Source: Blautia hydrogenotrophica DSM 10507 (GTDB lineage Bacteria > Bacillota > Clostridia > Lachnospirales > Lachnospiraceae). Taken from it: DNA of 64,000 nucleotides. The translations under genes and the position numbers were made by a program. Location: contig NZ_CP136423.1 in NCBI RefSeq assembly GCF_034356035.1, forward strand, positions 3,038,001-3,102,000, written 5' to 3'. Within the stretch, counting starts at the first letter, position 1, and each line of letters begins with the position of its first letter. Below, piece by piece: positions 15,712 through 24,533 of this stretch. The notes beneath the pieces are model-generated. The model was not told the DNA's origin. It worked only from the letters and a program-made list of their open reading frames with translations, and searched no databases.

Positions 15712-18093
15712 TTACTCATCCCGTTCATCCACATATTTTTGAATATTGGAGGCATTCACATAACGGTGGATATCTCCTCCTTCGTCCATCACGACCAAGG
15801 TGGGTGCTTGGCGGATTCCGTATTTCTTTGCCAGCTCCGGATGCTCCTCCGCATCAATAACCTGTACTTCCACCTCTTCCTCCCGTAGTATCTCCTTTGC
15901 AGCCTTACAGTTCGGACAAGTGCTAGTGGTAAACAGGAACTTGGTGGTCTGTACTGATTCCAGCTGAATCTCATCCTGGTTGATCTTCATCACCGCAGTG
16001 TGCACTTTTTTCATCCTGGAATTCTCTACATCATAGAGCTTTCGGTTTTTGTACTCCTGGGTCTTTCCATCATTCCAGTTCTGTACCGGCCGGTAGTAAC
16101 CAGTAATTCGACTGTAGACTTCCGCCGGTTTTCCGCATTTCGGACAAGTAAAGTGTTCTCCCGACAGATAGCCATGTTCCTGACACACAGAATACGTTGG
16201 GGACATCGTATAGTAGGGAAGACGATAGTTCTCCGCAATCTTTTTCACCAGAGAAGCGGCAGCTTTCCAATCTGGAAGCTTCTCCCCTAAAAATGCATGG
16301 AAGACAGTCCCCGAGGTATATAAAGTCTGAAACTCATCCTGGATATCCAACGCATCAAAAATGTCCTCTGAGAAATCGACAGGAAGATGGGAGCTGTTGG
16401 TATAGTAAGGGGTATCTCCTTCTTTTCCAGCTGTTTTGATATCCGGCCAGCGCTTCTTGTCGTGCTTCGCCAAACGGTAAGTCGTAGATTCCGCCGGCGT
16501 CGCCTCTAGATTAAACAGCTCTCCCTGATACTGTTCCTGGTAATCAGAGAGCTTATCTCTCATGTGAATGAGCACTTCTTTGGTAAACTTTTGAGTCTTT
16601 TCATCCGTCAGATCATGTCCCAGCCAGCAGGCATTCAGTCCCACCTCGTTCATTCCGATCAACCCAATCGTGGAGAAATGATTGTCGAAGGAACCCAGAT
16701 ACCGTTTCGTGTAGGGGTACAATCCCTCATCTAAAAGCTTGCTCACAACTTCTCTCTTAATATGCAAAGACCTGGCTGAGATATCCATCAGATGGTCTAG
16801 ACGGCGGTAAAACTCCTCCGGTGTCCTGCTCAAATACGCAATTCTCGGCATGTTGATCGTCACCACACCTACAGAGCCTGTGCTCTCCCCGGAGCCGAAG
16901 AAGCCTCCGGTCTTCTTACGCAGTTCTCGCAAATCCAGACGTAGACGACAGCACATACTCCGGATATCACTCGGCTTCATGTCGCTGTTGATATAATTGG
17001 AAAAATACGGAGTCCCATATTTCGCAGTCATCTCAAATAACAGGCGGTTGTTCTCTGTGTCTGACCAGTCAAACTCAGAGGTGATGGAGTAAGTCGGTAT
17101 CGGATACTGAAATCCTCTTCCGTTGGCGTCTCCCTCAATCATTGTCTCAATAAACGCCTTGTTAATCATATCCATCTCTTTTTTGCAGTCTTTATATTTA
17201 AAGTCCATCTCTTTGCCGCCCACCAAAGCCGGCAGTTCTGCCAGATCATCCGGCACTGTCCAATCCAGAGTAATGTTGGAAAAAGGCGCCTGCGTTCCCC
17301 ACCTGCTCGGTGTATTCACCCCATAGATGAAAGATTCAATACACTTTTTCACCTCTGGATAAGTCAAATGATCGGTCTTCACGAAAGGAGCCAGATAAGT
17401 ATCAAAGGAAGAAAATGCCTGGGCTCCTGCCCACTCGTTCTGCATAATTCCCAAGAAATTCACCATCTGGTTACACAACACGCTCAGATGCTTTGCAGGG
17501 GAAGAGGTGATCTTTCCCTTAATGCCTCCTAGTCCCTCCATAATCAACTGTTTTAAGGACCAGCCAGCACAGTACCCTGTCAGCATCGACAAATCGTGCA
17601 GGTGGATATCCGCATTTCTATGAGCTTCCGCAATCTCATTGTCATAGATTTCTGACAACCAATAGTTTGCTGTGACAGCCCCGGAATTGCTCAGAATCAG
17701 TCCCCCCACCGAGTAGGTCACCGTCGAGTTTTCCTTGACACGCCAGTCCTCCACTTTCACATAGCTATTGACAATCTCTTTGTAATCCAAAATGGTGGAT
17801 TTCATGTTTCTAACTTTTTCTCTCTGCTTGCGATATAAAATATAAGCTTTCGCCACATCAGAATATCCCGCCTGAATCAGCACATTCTCCACACTGTCCT
17901 GGATATCCTCTACAGAGATCTGCTCGTCCGCTATCTTATCCTGAAAATCCGCTGTGACCCGCAGTGCCAGCAGGCTCATCATGTCCTCACTGTAATGCTT
18001 TTCTTTCGCCTCAAATGCCTTGCAAATCGCGTTGGAAATCTTTTGTAAGTCAAATTCCGCGATCTCGCCGTCTCTTTTCACAACCTGAAACAT
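15712..18093 (-). CDS. nrdD: Anaerobic ribonucleoside-triphosphate reductase with C-terminal thioredoxin-like domain
   Basis: A 793-residue class III reductase that makes dNTPs without oxygen. It begins with an ATP-cone regulatory domain (residues 1-100, VVKRDGEIAEFD), continues with the glycyl-radical barrel, a Cys-rich zinc site (Cys637, Cys650, Cys653) and the radical-bearing Gly665 in RITGYYRPVQNWNDG. Unlike the standard protein, it continues for a further ~80 residues as a thioredoxin/glutaredoxin-like domain with a CPNC active site (Cys726/Cys729) and the cis-proline motif QAPTLVV. This tail probably supplies or recycles the reducing dithiol. No nrdG activase gene lies beside it. Confidence 0.93.
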   Translation of the reverse strand: MFQVVKRDGEIAEFDLQKISNAICKAFEAKEKHYSEDMMSLLALRVTADFQDKIADEQISVEDIQDSVENVLIQAGYSDVAKAYILYRKQREKVRNMKSTILDYKEIVNSYVKVEDWRVKENSTVTYSVGGLILSNSGAVTANYWLSEIYDNEIAEAHRNADIHLHDLSMLTGYCAGWSLKQLIMEGLGGIKGKITSSPAKHLSVLCNQMVNFLGIMQNEWAGAQAFSSFDTYLAPFVKTDHLTYPEVKKCIESFIYGVNTPSRWGTQAPFSNITLDWTVPDDLAELPALVGGKEMDFKYKDCKKEMDMINKAFIETMIEGDANGRGFQYPIPTYSITSEFDWSDTENNRLLFEMTAKYGTPYFSNYINSDMKPSDIRSMCCRLRLDLRELRKKTGGFFGSGESTGSVGVVTINMPRIAYLSRTPEEFYRRLDHLMDISARSLHIKREVVSKLLDEGLYPYTKRYLGSFDNHFSTIGLIGMNEVGLNACWLGHDLTDEKTQKFTKEVLIHMRDKLSDYQEQYQGELFNLEATPAESTTYRLAKHDKKRWPDIKTAGKEGDTPYYTNSSHLPVDFSEDIFDALDIQDEFQTLYTSGTVFHAFLGEKLPDWKAAASLVKKIAENYRLPYYTMSPTYSVCQEHGYLSGEHFTCPKCGKPAEVYSRITGYYRPVQNWNDGKTQEYKNRKLYDVENSRMKKVHTAVMKINQDEIQLESVQTTKFLFTTSTCPNCKAAKEILREEEVEVQVIDAEEHPELAKKYGIRQAPTLVVMDEGGDIHRYVNASNIQKYVDERDE

Positions 18094-18237
18094 ATGATTA
18101 CCTCCATTCTAGACTCGTGTATGTGTCAAAGCGGATAAATACAGTCCGCTTTGCTGTTTAATAAGATCAAATGATTCTCCATATTTTTGCAACGTAGGAC
18201 TATTGTACCAGAACCCCTATGGATAGTCAATAGAAAG

Positions 18238-18282
18238 CACCATATCTTGTGTTCCATAATTTACCAGAAACAAGATATGGTG
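18238..18282 (-). terminator. Terminator of the glmM-hflX operon
   Basis: A 13-base perfect inverted repeat (CACCATATCTTGT with ACAAGATATGGTG) starts four bases beyond the hflX stop and is followed on the minus strand by a modest T-rich CTTTCTATT. It lies ahead of the nrdD leader. Confidence 0.7.
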
Positions 18283-18285
18283 TCT

Positions 18286-19521
18286 CTATACTTTCTCATA
18301 TATTTCCCTGGAAACATAAGCTTTTACGGCAATTCCTTCCGCTAAGTATTCTTCCTCCAAAATCTCTCCTTTTTTTCGAATCAACTGAAGAATTCCAGCC
18401 TTTTGATAAGGATACAGACGCTCGATATAAATCTGTCCACTTCTCAAAATTTCCTCCAATGCAGCTTTCAGTTCTTCCATTCCTTCCCCAGTCTTCGTAG
18501 AGGATAAAATAGAATACTCTGCACGAAAGTCCCGGAATTTCTGTTTTTCTTCCAGCTTGTCTTGCTTGTTGAACAGAGTAATCACAGGCTTGTCGGATAC
18601 CTTGAGCTGACGCAGGGTCTCATAGACCACATGCATCTGTGTCTCTCTCTGAGGATTTGAAGCATCCACCACGTGAATAATAATGTCTGCATAGCACACT
18701 TCCTCCAGAGTACTTTTAAATGCCTCGATCAACTGATGAGGAAGTTTCCTGATAAATCCCACAGTGTCCGTCAGCAAAATTTCCTGCTTTCCTGATAGCT
18801 GTAAGACTCTCGTCGTGGTGTCCAGCGTAGAAAACAACATCTCATCCTCCAAAATGGATGCCCCTGTCAGATAATTCATCGTGGAGGACTTACCTGCACT
18901 GCTGTAACCGACCAAAGCCGCGATCTTCTGGTTCATCCTTTGCCTCTGGTCTCGCACCAGTTCCCGGTGACGTACCACTTCCTCCAGCTCTTTTTTCAGC
19001 TGACTGATTCTAGTCCGAATCAGCCGGCGGTCCATCTCCAGCTTTTTCTCTCCTGGCCCACGAGTTCCGATTCCACCTCCGAGCCTTGAAAGAGAACTCC
19101 CAAGTCCCGCCAGGCGCGCCGCTCGGTACCGAAGCTGCGCCAACTCCACCTGTATCTTGCCCTCCCGCGTCACCGCATGGCTGGCGAAGATATCTAGAAT
19201 CAGTAAGGTCCGGTCCATCACTTTACAGTCCAGCTCCCGCTGCAAATTGTGAAACTGGGCCGGGGACAGCTCGTCGTCACAGATGACTCCGGTTGCATCC
19301 TGTGCCAAAACCAGCATCCTCACTTCCTCTATTTTTCCTTTTCCAATATAGGTGCCCGGGTGAATCTTCTCCCGCCTCTGCACCACTATGCCTGCGACAA
19401 GAGCTCCGGCTGTACGCGCTAGCTCGCCCAACTCTTCTAGAGAAGACTCCACCTCCTCCCCGTCGTTCTCCTGAACGCCGATTAGGACGACCCGTTCTTC
19501 CAATTCTTCCAAATCGTACAA
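18286..19521 (-). CDS. hflX: Ribosome-associated GTPase HflX
   Basis: A 411-residue GTPase. The N-terminal HflX domain shows GTYIGKGKIEE and the Gly-rich linker RLGGGIGTRGPGEKKLE; the G domain has P-loop GYSSAGKS (205-212), DTVGF and NKQD. HflX splits stalled or hibernating 70S ribosomes and rescues cells after stress. It follows the TPR lipoprotein gene by 30 bases in the same direction and its transcript ends at a hairpin just downstream. Length and motifs are normal for the family. Confidence 0.95.
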   Translation of the reverse strand: MYDLEELEERVVLIGVQENDGEEVESSLEELGELARTAGALVAGIVVQRREKIHPGTYIGKGKIEEVRMLVLAQDATGVICDDELSPAQFHNLQRELDCKVMDRTLLILDIFASHAVTREGKIQVELAQLRYRAARLAGLGSSLSRLGGGIGTRGPGEKKLEMDRRLIRTRISQLKKELEEVVRHRELVRDQRQRMNQKIAALVGYSSAGKSSTMNYLTGASILEDEMLFSTLDTTTRVLQLSGKQEILLTDTVGFIRKLPHQLIEAFKSTLEEVCYADIIIHVVDASNPQRETQMHVVYETLRQLKVSDKPVITLFNKQDKLEEKQKFRDFRAEYSILSSTKTGEGMEELKAALEEILRSGQIYIERLYPYQKAGILQLIRKKGEILEEEYLAEGIAVKAYVSREIYEKV

Positions 19522-19551
19522 AATTTTTGCTCCTTTTCACCGCTTGCCCGT

Positions 19552-20592
19552 TCAGGATATACGGCTGTTTAAAAATTCACTCTCCTTCTGGGCAGCTTCA
19601 TCGTCTGGAAACATTTTTAAATACTCAGCAGCCTTTTCCTTCGCCGTCTCAAAATCCAGACTTTTCTCATAGACTACAATCTCATTGAACAGTAAATCCT
19701 GCATTTCCTCAGTGTCCGCCTGCTGAATTCCATTTTGAATATTGTTCAATGCCGACTCATAGTCTCCCTCGGCCAGATCGCACAGTGCCAGACCATTATA
19801 GCCCTGCGCCGCGTCTTCCTCTTCCTGAATGTAGTCTTCATAACTCGCTCTGGCACTCTCCAAGTCATTCTTGGACAGGTACACCTCTCCTAAAAATATC
19901 ATCGCTTCGGTGTTTCCTCCATCTACGGCCTCTGAAAGCCTCTTCTCTGCGTTGTCGAAGTCTTCCATATAGTAGTAGATTTTTCCCTGCTCACACCGCC
20001 CCTTTGCGTCGGATGGACTAGTCTTCAGTGCCTGTTCTAAATAGACGGTTCCATCAGCCTCCATCCCTCGTTCCAAATACGCCTCATAAATTTGGACTGC
20101 CTGCTGATATCCACTGTCCTCTTCTATGACTTTCTGAAAATTCTCTTTCGCCAGATCGTAATCGTCCACCGCCAGCGCTACTCTTCCTGCCAGATAGCAA
20201 CTCTGAGCGTCCTCAGACAATTCCAACAGGCTTTCACTGGTTTTTTGGGCATCCTCGTACTGCCCATTCTTGTACTGGGCTGTCGCCTGATAAGACAGAA
20301 CATCTTTTCGAAATCCTTTGTCCAGTCCCTTTTGGCTCAATGCCTGTTCAAAATAGTCTGCCGCTTCCTCATAGTCTCCCAATTTTAAGCTGGCGATGCC
20401 TGCTCCCCGGCAGGACTCCGCCTTATGGACGTCTCTTTCCATGGCCTCCTGAAAACCTTGAACAGCCTCCTCATAGGCCCCTTGGTCCAAGTCCTTTCTG
20501 GCTTGGTCATATATCGCTTTTTCCTCCTGACAGCCAGCCATCAGGACTGACACACAGCCTGCGGCTAGCAGCCAACCATAAGCCCTTTTCAT
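19552..20592 (-). CDS. TPR-repeat lipoprotein
   Basis: A 346-residue exported lipoprotein: signal peptide with lipobox LMAGC (Cys at about 20), then tetratricopeptide repeats over almost the full length, for example AYEEAVQGFQEAMERD, DYEEAADYFEQALSQKG and DFDNAEKRLSEAVDGG. TPR proteins scaffold other proteins; on the outer membrane face this one may help assemble envelope complexes. It starts five bases after the glmM stop and is followed by hflX, so the three are co-transcribed. No specific function can be given. Confidence 0.85.
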   Translation of the reverse strand: MKRAYGWLLAAGCVSVLMAGCQEEKAIYDQARKDLDQGAYEEAVQGFQEAMERDVHKAESCRGAGIASLKLGDYEEAADYFEQALSQKGLDKGFRKDVLSYQATAQYKNGQYEDAQKTSESLLELSEDAQSCYLAGRVALAVDDYDLAKENFQKVIEEDSGYQQAVQIYEAYLERGMEADGTVYLEQALKTSPSDAKGRCEQGKIYYYMEDFDNAEKRLSEAVDGGNTEAMIFLGEVYLSKNDLESARASYEDYIQEEEDAAQGYNGLALCDLAEGDYESALNNIQNGIQQADTEEMQDLLFNEIVVYEKSLDFETAKEKAAEYLKMFPDDEAAQKESEFLNSRIS

Positions 20593-20597
20593 GGCTC

Positions 20598-21944
20598 TCA
20601 GGAGACTGTCAGGCCTTCAGCCTCAATGACAGAGATCACCTGATCTACGTATTTTCCGCACAGCTCATCGGTGGCGGCCTCCACCATCACGCGGATGACC
20701 GGCTCTGTCCCACTCTCGCGCACCAGAATTCTTCCTTCGTCTCCTAGTTCCTTTGCCACCTGGTCCACTGCCTCGATGACTCTCGGATTTTCCCTCGCAG
20801 TCTTCTTATCCGACACCCGCACATTCTTCAAAAGTTGCGGATAGATTTTCACTTCTTTTGCCAGGTCATGAAGTGTGGATTTCTTCTCCACCAAAGTCTC
20901 CATCAGCATCAAAGAGGTGAGGATACCATCTCCTGTCGCTGAATAACGACTGAAAATAATATGGCCGGACTGTTCCCCTCCGATTCCATAGCCGTTGGCC
21001 AGCATATTCTCGCTGACATATTTATCACCCACCGCGGTCTTTACATACTGCATCCCCTCTCGCTCCAAAGCCTTATAGAGTCCCAAATTGGACATGACCG
21101 TAGTCACAACCATATTGTCTTTGAGTTTGCCCTGCTCTTTCAGGTACTTTCCGCAGATATACATAATCAGATCACCGTCCACCACATTTCCTTCATGGTC
21201 TACAGCAATACAGCGGTCCGCGTCCCCATCGTACGCAAAGCCGATGTCCAAGCCGTTTTCCTTGACAAACTTCTGCAAAACTTCGATGTGGGTAGAGCCG
21301 CAGTTAGTATTGATGTTGGTGCCGTTCGGCTCGTTGTTGATTACATAAGTTTTCGCCCGCAGCGCGTCGAAAACACTCTTGGCAATCGCAGAAGAACTCC
21401 CGTTGGCACAGTCCAGTCCCACCTTGATATTTTTGAAATCCCGGGAGGGAATAGAGATCAGATAACCAATGTAGCGGTTTCTCCCCGACGAAAAATCCAC
21501 CGTGCGCCCAATGTTTTCCTTCACAGCCAACGGAATCTCCTGAATTTCACCGTCGATATATTTCTCAATCTGCTCCTCAATCTCAGCTTCGATTTTCTGT
21601 CCGTTGCCATTGATGATCTTAATTCCATTGTCATAAAACGGATTGTGACTGGCTGAAATCATAATTCCGCAGTCAAAGTCCTCTGTACGAACTGCGTAGG
21701 AAACGCTCGGCGTCGTCGTCACGTGCAGCAGAAAAACATCCGCGCCCGAGGCGGTGAGCCCTGCCACCAAGGCATACTCAAACATATAGCTGCTCCGGCG
21801 GGTATCCTTGCCGATGACGATTCTGGCTTTGTGCTCTTTTCCGTAATACCAGCCTAGAAAACGTCCTACCTTGAATGCATGCTCCACATTCAGCACCACA
21901 TTTGCTTCCCCGCGAAATCCATCAGTTCCAAAATATTTCCCCAT
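20598..21944 (-). CDS. glmM: Phosphoglucosamine mutase
   Basis: A 448-residue alpha-D-phosphohexomutase that converts glucosamine 6-phosphate to glucosamine 1-phosphate for peptidoglycan precursor synthesis. The start MGKYFGTDGFRGEAN is typical; the phosphoserine is Ser99 in ISASHNPFYDNG, the metal loop is DGDADR, and the sugar-binding loop is GEQSGH. The ATG at 21944 has TAAGGAGTT upstream and is preferred over an in-frame upstream ATG. First gene of a glmM-TPR-hflX unit. Confidence 0.95.
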   Translation of the reverse strand: MGKYFGTDGFRGEANVVLNVEHAFKVGRFLGWYYGKEHKARIVIGKDTRRSSYMFEYALVAGLTASGADVFLLHVTTTPSVSYAVRTEDFDCGIMISASHNPFYDNGIKIINGNGQKIEAEIEEQIEKYIDGEIQEIPLAVKENIGRTVDFSSGRNRYIGYLISIPSRDFKNIKVGLDCANGSSSAIAKSVFDALRAKTYVINNEPNGTNINTNCGSTHIEVLQKFVKENGLDIGFAYDGDADRCIAVDHEGNVVDGDLIMYICGKYLKEQGKLKDNMVVTTVMSNLGLYKALEREGMQYVKTAVGDKYVSENMLANGYGIGGEQSGHIIFSRYSATGDGILTSLMLMETLVEKKSTLHDLAKEVKIYPQLLKNVRVSDKKTARENPRVIEAVDQVAKELGDEGRILVRESGTEPVIRVMVEAATDELCGKYVDQVISVIEAEGLTVS

Positions 21945-22049
21945 CTTATTCAACTCCTTATTCATGCTGTCCGGCTGAGTTTCTCAGCCTCCCCACGCTC
22001 TTTACGTGTGGTTGTTACGTCTACAGGATATCACCTTTTTCATCTGCCC

Positions 22050-22973
22050 CTATTTCCGGTACAGATCTTCCGAATATACGCCTCTGTCAACCAGCTCCCG
22101 GAAAGCCTCGACTACCTTTTGCTTGTCTTCCTGATAGGTCACTCCGAACCAGCTATCATGGGTCTTCAACACATCCACCTGAGCGCGTCCTTCTCTCATA
22201 AGACCGTCTATCATGGTGGGCAGCAGATACTCCGCTTTCAAATCACCCGGTTTCACATTTTTCAGGAACTCCACAAAGCCTTCCTCTAGAGCCTTCAGAA
22301 ATTCCGGCGTCAACCCCCACATATTCATAGATACCAGACTCTTGGGGTCTAGCGGTGTGATTGTTCCATCTTCCTTTTTCACCCCTGCCCCTTCAGCAGT
22401 CTTGGCGATCTCATGGGTCTCCGTAATCCCTGTCAGTCTTCCCTGATCATCTCTGCGGCAGATTCCCCTAGTTACCGTTCCATTCTCACTTAGGGTGTTC
22501 TCCAAAATAAAGCCAGCCATACATATCTGCATTTTACTGGAAGGTTCTTTCTCTTCTACTAGGTAATCGTGCACCTTCACAAATGCCTCTTTTCCATAGT
22601 AATCGTCCGCATTGATAACCACAAACGGTTCATCTAGTATCTTCCTACAGGCCAAAACTGCCTGGCAGGTTCCCCACGGCTTTGTACGTCCCTCTGGTTT
22701 TTCAAACCCTTCTGGGAGATCGTCCAATTCCTGAAACGCGTAGCTTACTTCGGTAATCTTCTCAATTCTATTCCCAATGACTCTCTTAAATTCATCTTCT
22801 AAATCTTTTCTTATGATGAATACGACCCGGTTAAATCCGGCCTCCAATGCATCATGTATGGAATAGTCCATGATAATCTCACCACTGGGTCCTACTTTCT
22901 CCAACTGCTTGATACCTTTGCCGTAGCGGCTTCCGATTCCCGCCGCCATAATTACCAGCGCTGTTTTTTTCAT
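22050..22973 (-). CDS. Sugar-phosphate nucleotidyltransferase
   Basis: A 307-residue NTP-transferase with the nucleotide-binding start ALVIMAAGIGSRYGKGIKQ and the metal/substrate motif VINADDYYG. It resembles UTP-glucose-1-phosphate and related nucleotidyltransferases found near cell-envelope genes, and sits 105 bases ahead of glmM on the same strand. The sugar is not determinable. Start choice is open: ATG at 22973, or a TTG two codons earlier (22979) that is better spaced from GGAGGAG. Full length for the family. Confidence 0.82.
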   Translation of the reverse strand: MKKTALVIMAAGIGSRYGKGIKQLEKVGPSGEIIMDYSIHDALEAGFNRVVFIIRKDLEDEFKRVIGNRIEKITEVSYAFQELDDLPEGFEKPEGRTKPWGTCQAVLACRKILDEPFVVINADDYYGKEAFVKVHDYLVEEKEPSSKMQICMAGFILENTLSENGTVTRGICRRDDQGRLTGITETHEIAKTAEGAGVKKEDGTITPLDPKSLVSMNMWGLTPEFLKALEEGFVEFLKNVKPGDLKAEYLLPTMIDGLMREGRAQVDVLKTHDSWFGVTYQEDKQKVVEAFRELVDRGVYSEDLYRK

Positions 22974-23202
22974 CTCCAATTTGCTCCTCCATTTTTCATG
23001 GGATTCGTTCCCTTCTACTAATTATCCGTGATATTTCTTACTATTATAAGGGTTTCCTCTCCCACTTGATCTATGCTGCTGTCATTGTACTTGATTTTAA
23101 AAGTTTTTTCAATACTCTTCCAGCCTGTGTCATAAACGGGCGGTATCCGCGGGTACCGCCTGCGGCTATTATTATAGCACTTCCTGCTTTCTTCTGTCAT
23201 AC

Positions 23203-23245
23203 AAAAAAGACACTTCCTACCACAAAAGTGTCAAGTGTCTTTTTT
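23203..23245. terminator. Bidirectional terminator after the accessory operon
   Basis: AAAAAAGACACTT pairs with AAGTGTCTTTTTT over 13 bases, giving an A-tract/T-tract hairpin that works in either direction. It lies 28 bases past the stop of the LRR gene and closes the long accessory operon. The rest of the space to 22974 holds an imperfect GC-rich inverted repeat (GCGGTATCCGCGGGTACCGC) and no convincing gene. Confidence 0.85.
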
Positions 23246-23272
23246 CGCCTGGCATATGTTCCCTCAGATCGT

Positions 23273-24532
23273 TCAGTCCGTCACAGGGCAACCGTAGAAG
23301 TACTTGCCCAGTTCCTCCTTTTTCATGCTTCTGAATCTTTTCGGCAACCGCACCTTTTCCAAAGCTTCACAGCGGAAAAAGGACTCCTCCTCCAAGATCT
23401 CTGTACTGTCTGGAAGTTCAATCTCTCGGAGATTTTCGCAGAACTTAAAAGCCTCCTTTGAAATCCATCTGAGTCCTTCCGAAAGACCTATATATTCCAG
23501 GCTCGTGCAGCCGTAAAAAGCCTGAGAATCAATCTTAATCACCGTGTCGGGAAGAGAAAGGCTTTTAAGACCAGAGCAGTCCCGGCACATCCCCTCCGGA
23601 ATTTCTTCCAACCCCTTAGGCAAGATCAGGCGGACAAGATTTCGGCAGCTCTCAAAAGCTCCCTTGCCGATCTCTGTGACTGAGTCCGGCAGGTGAATAG
23701 CCGTGGCTTTTGCCAGCCCTAAAAAAGCTCCCGGCCAAATTTTGTACACGCCTTCGGGTACACGACAAACCTCGTTCTCATCTCTGATACACCGGTACAA
23801 AATCCCATCCTTTATCAGCATTCCTTTCTGCCTTGTGTGGACTTCTTCTGTGTGCTGCCTGGCCGCTTGGTGCTTCCAGTATTCCTCTCTCTCCCGCGCC
23901 AGCGTCTCCCGGGCCTGTCTGTATTCCAAGTTCTTAGGTCTCAGCCTCTCAAACTCTTCTCTGGAGTATCCCAGAAAGACATAGGCATAGCGAAAGAACT
24001 CGTCATACATACGGTAATAATATTCTTCCTCCATCCCATACCCGTCCTCGTCTGGTCCCTCATAGCCGGCATAAGTCTCATAATAGTAGGTCTTTTCCTC
24101 CGTCTGTCCCCGCAGTCTGATCCTTCCTTGCGCTTTTATCTCGCTCAGGCCAAGAGCTCTCAGCGTGTCCCCTGTAATGGGGACGCTGTGCTCTCCGCTG
24201 CCAAAAAAGAGAGACTTCACGGGAAGGAAGCCCTGCCAGATGCAGCGGGGATTCTTTTCCAGCAAATCCATGGCCGCCTGACTGCCGTAAAACGCTGCCC
24301 TAGTCAGCCAGGTGTAAGCGGCCCTCAGCCGAAAACCCTCCTGCGGGTTTTGTTCCAACCGCTCCTCCAGCTCCTTTTCACTTTCCTCGCTGCAGCGGGC
24401 CGCATATTGACTGTCCAATCTTTTCAGCTCATCAGGAACTCTACTCCAAAACCACTGATACATCCGCAGCATGGCCTGTGGATCTCCCATTTTACAGCCA
24501 TAGGCCAACTCCTCAAAAACAGAATCCAGCAT
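23273..24532 (-). CDS. Protein with Sel1-like N-terminus and BspA-type leucine-rich repeats
   Basis: A 419-residue protein with no signal peptide or membrane helix. The N-terminal 130 residues are helical and Sel1/TPR-like (ELAYGCKMGDPQAMLRMYQW, AAYTWLTRAAFYGSQAAM). The middle is charged and Tyr/Arg/Glu-rich. From about residue 255 there are five or six BspA-type LRR_5 repeats (CRNLVRLILPKGLEEIPEG, CTSLEYIGLSEGLRWISKEA, CENLREIELPDSTEILEEES). LRRs of this kind bind proteins. Last gene of the operon, starting one base after the Sel1 gene stop with GGAGGAA. Probably a cytoplasmic recognition or scaffold partner; no enzymatic motif seen. Confidence 0.8.
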   Translation of the reverse strand: MLDSVFEELAYGCKMGDPQAMLRMYQWFWSRVPDELKRLDSQYAARCSEESEKELEERLEQNPQEGFRLRAAYTWLTRAAFYGSQAAMDLLEKNPRCIWQGFLPVKSLFFGSGEHSVPITGDTLRALGLSEIKAQGRIRLRGQTEEKTYYYETYAGYEGPDEDGYGMEEEYYYRMYDEFFRYAYVFLGYSREEFERLRPKNLEYRQARETLAREREEYWKHQAARQHTEEVHTRQKGMLIKDGILYRCIRDENEVCRVPEGVYKIWPGAFLGLAKATAIHLPDSVTEIGKGAFESCRNLVRLILPKGLEEIPEGMCRDCSGLKSLSLPDTVIKIDSQAFYGCTSLEYIGLSEGLRWISKEAFKFCENLREIELPDSTEILEEESFFRCEALEKVRLPKRFRSMKKEELGKYFYGCPVTD

Positions 24533-24533
24533 C

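Noticed and set aside
23018..23200. 60-codon frame on the minus strand upstream of the nucleotidyltransferase
   Set aside because: No convincing ribosome binding site, no protein-like pattern, and it covers an inverted GC repeat; more likely leader DNA.
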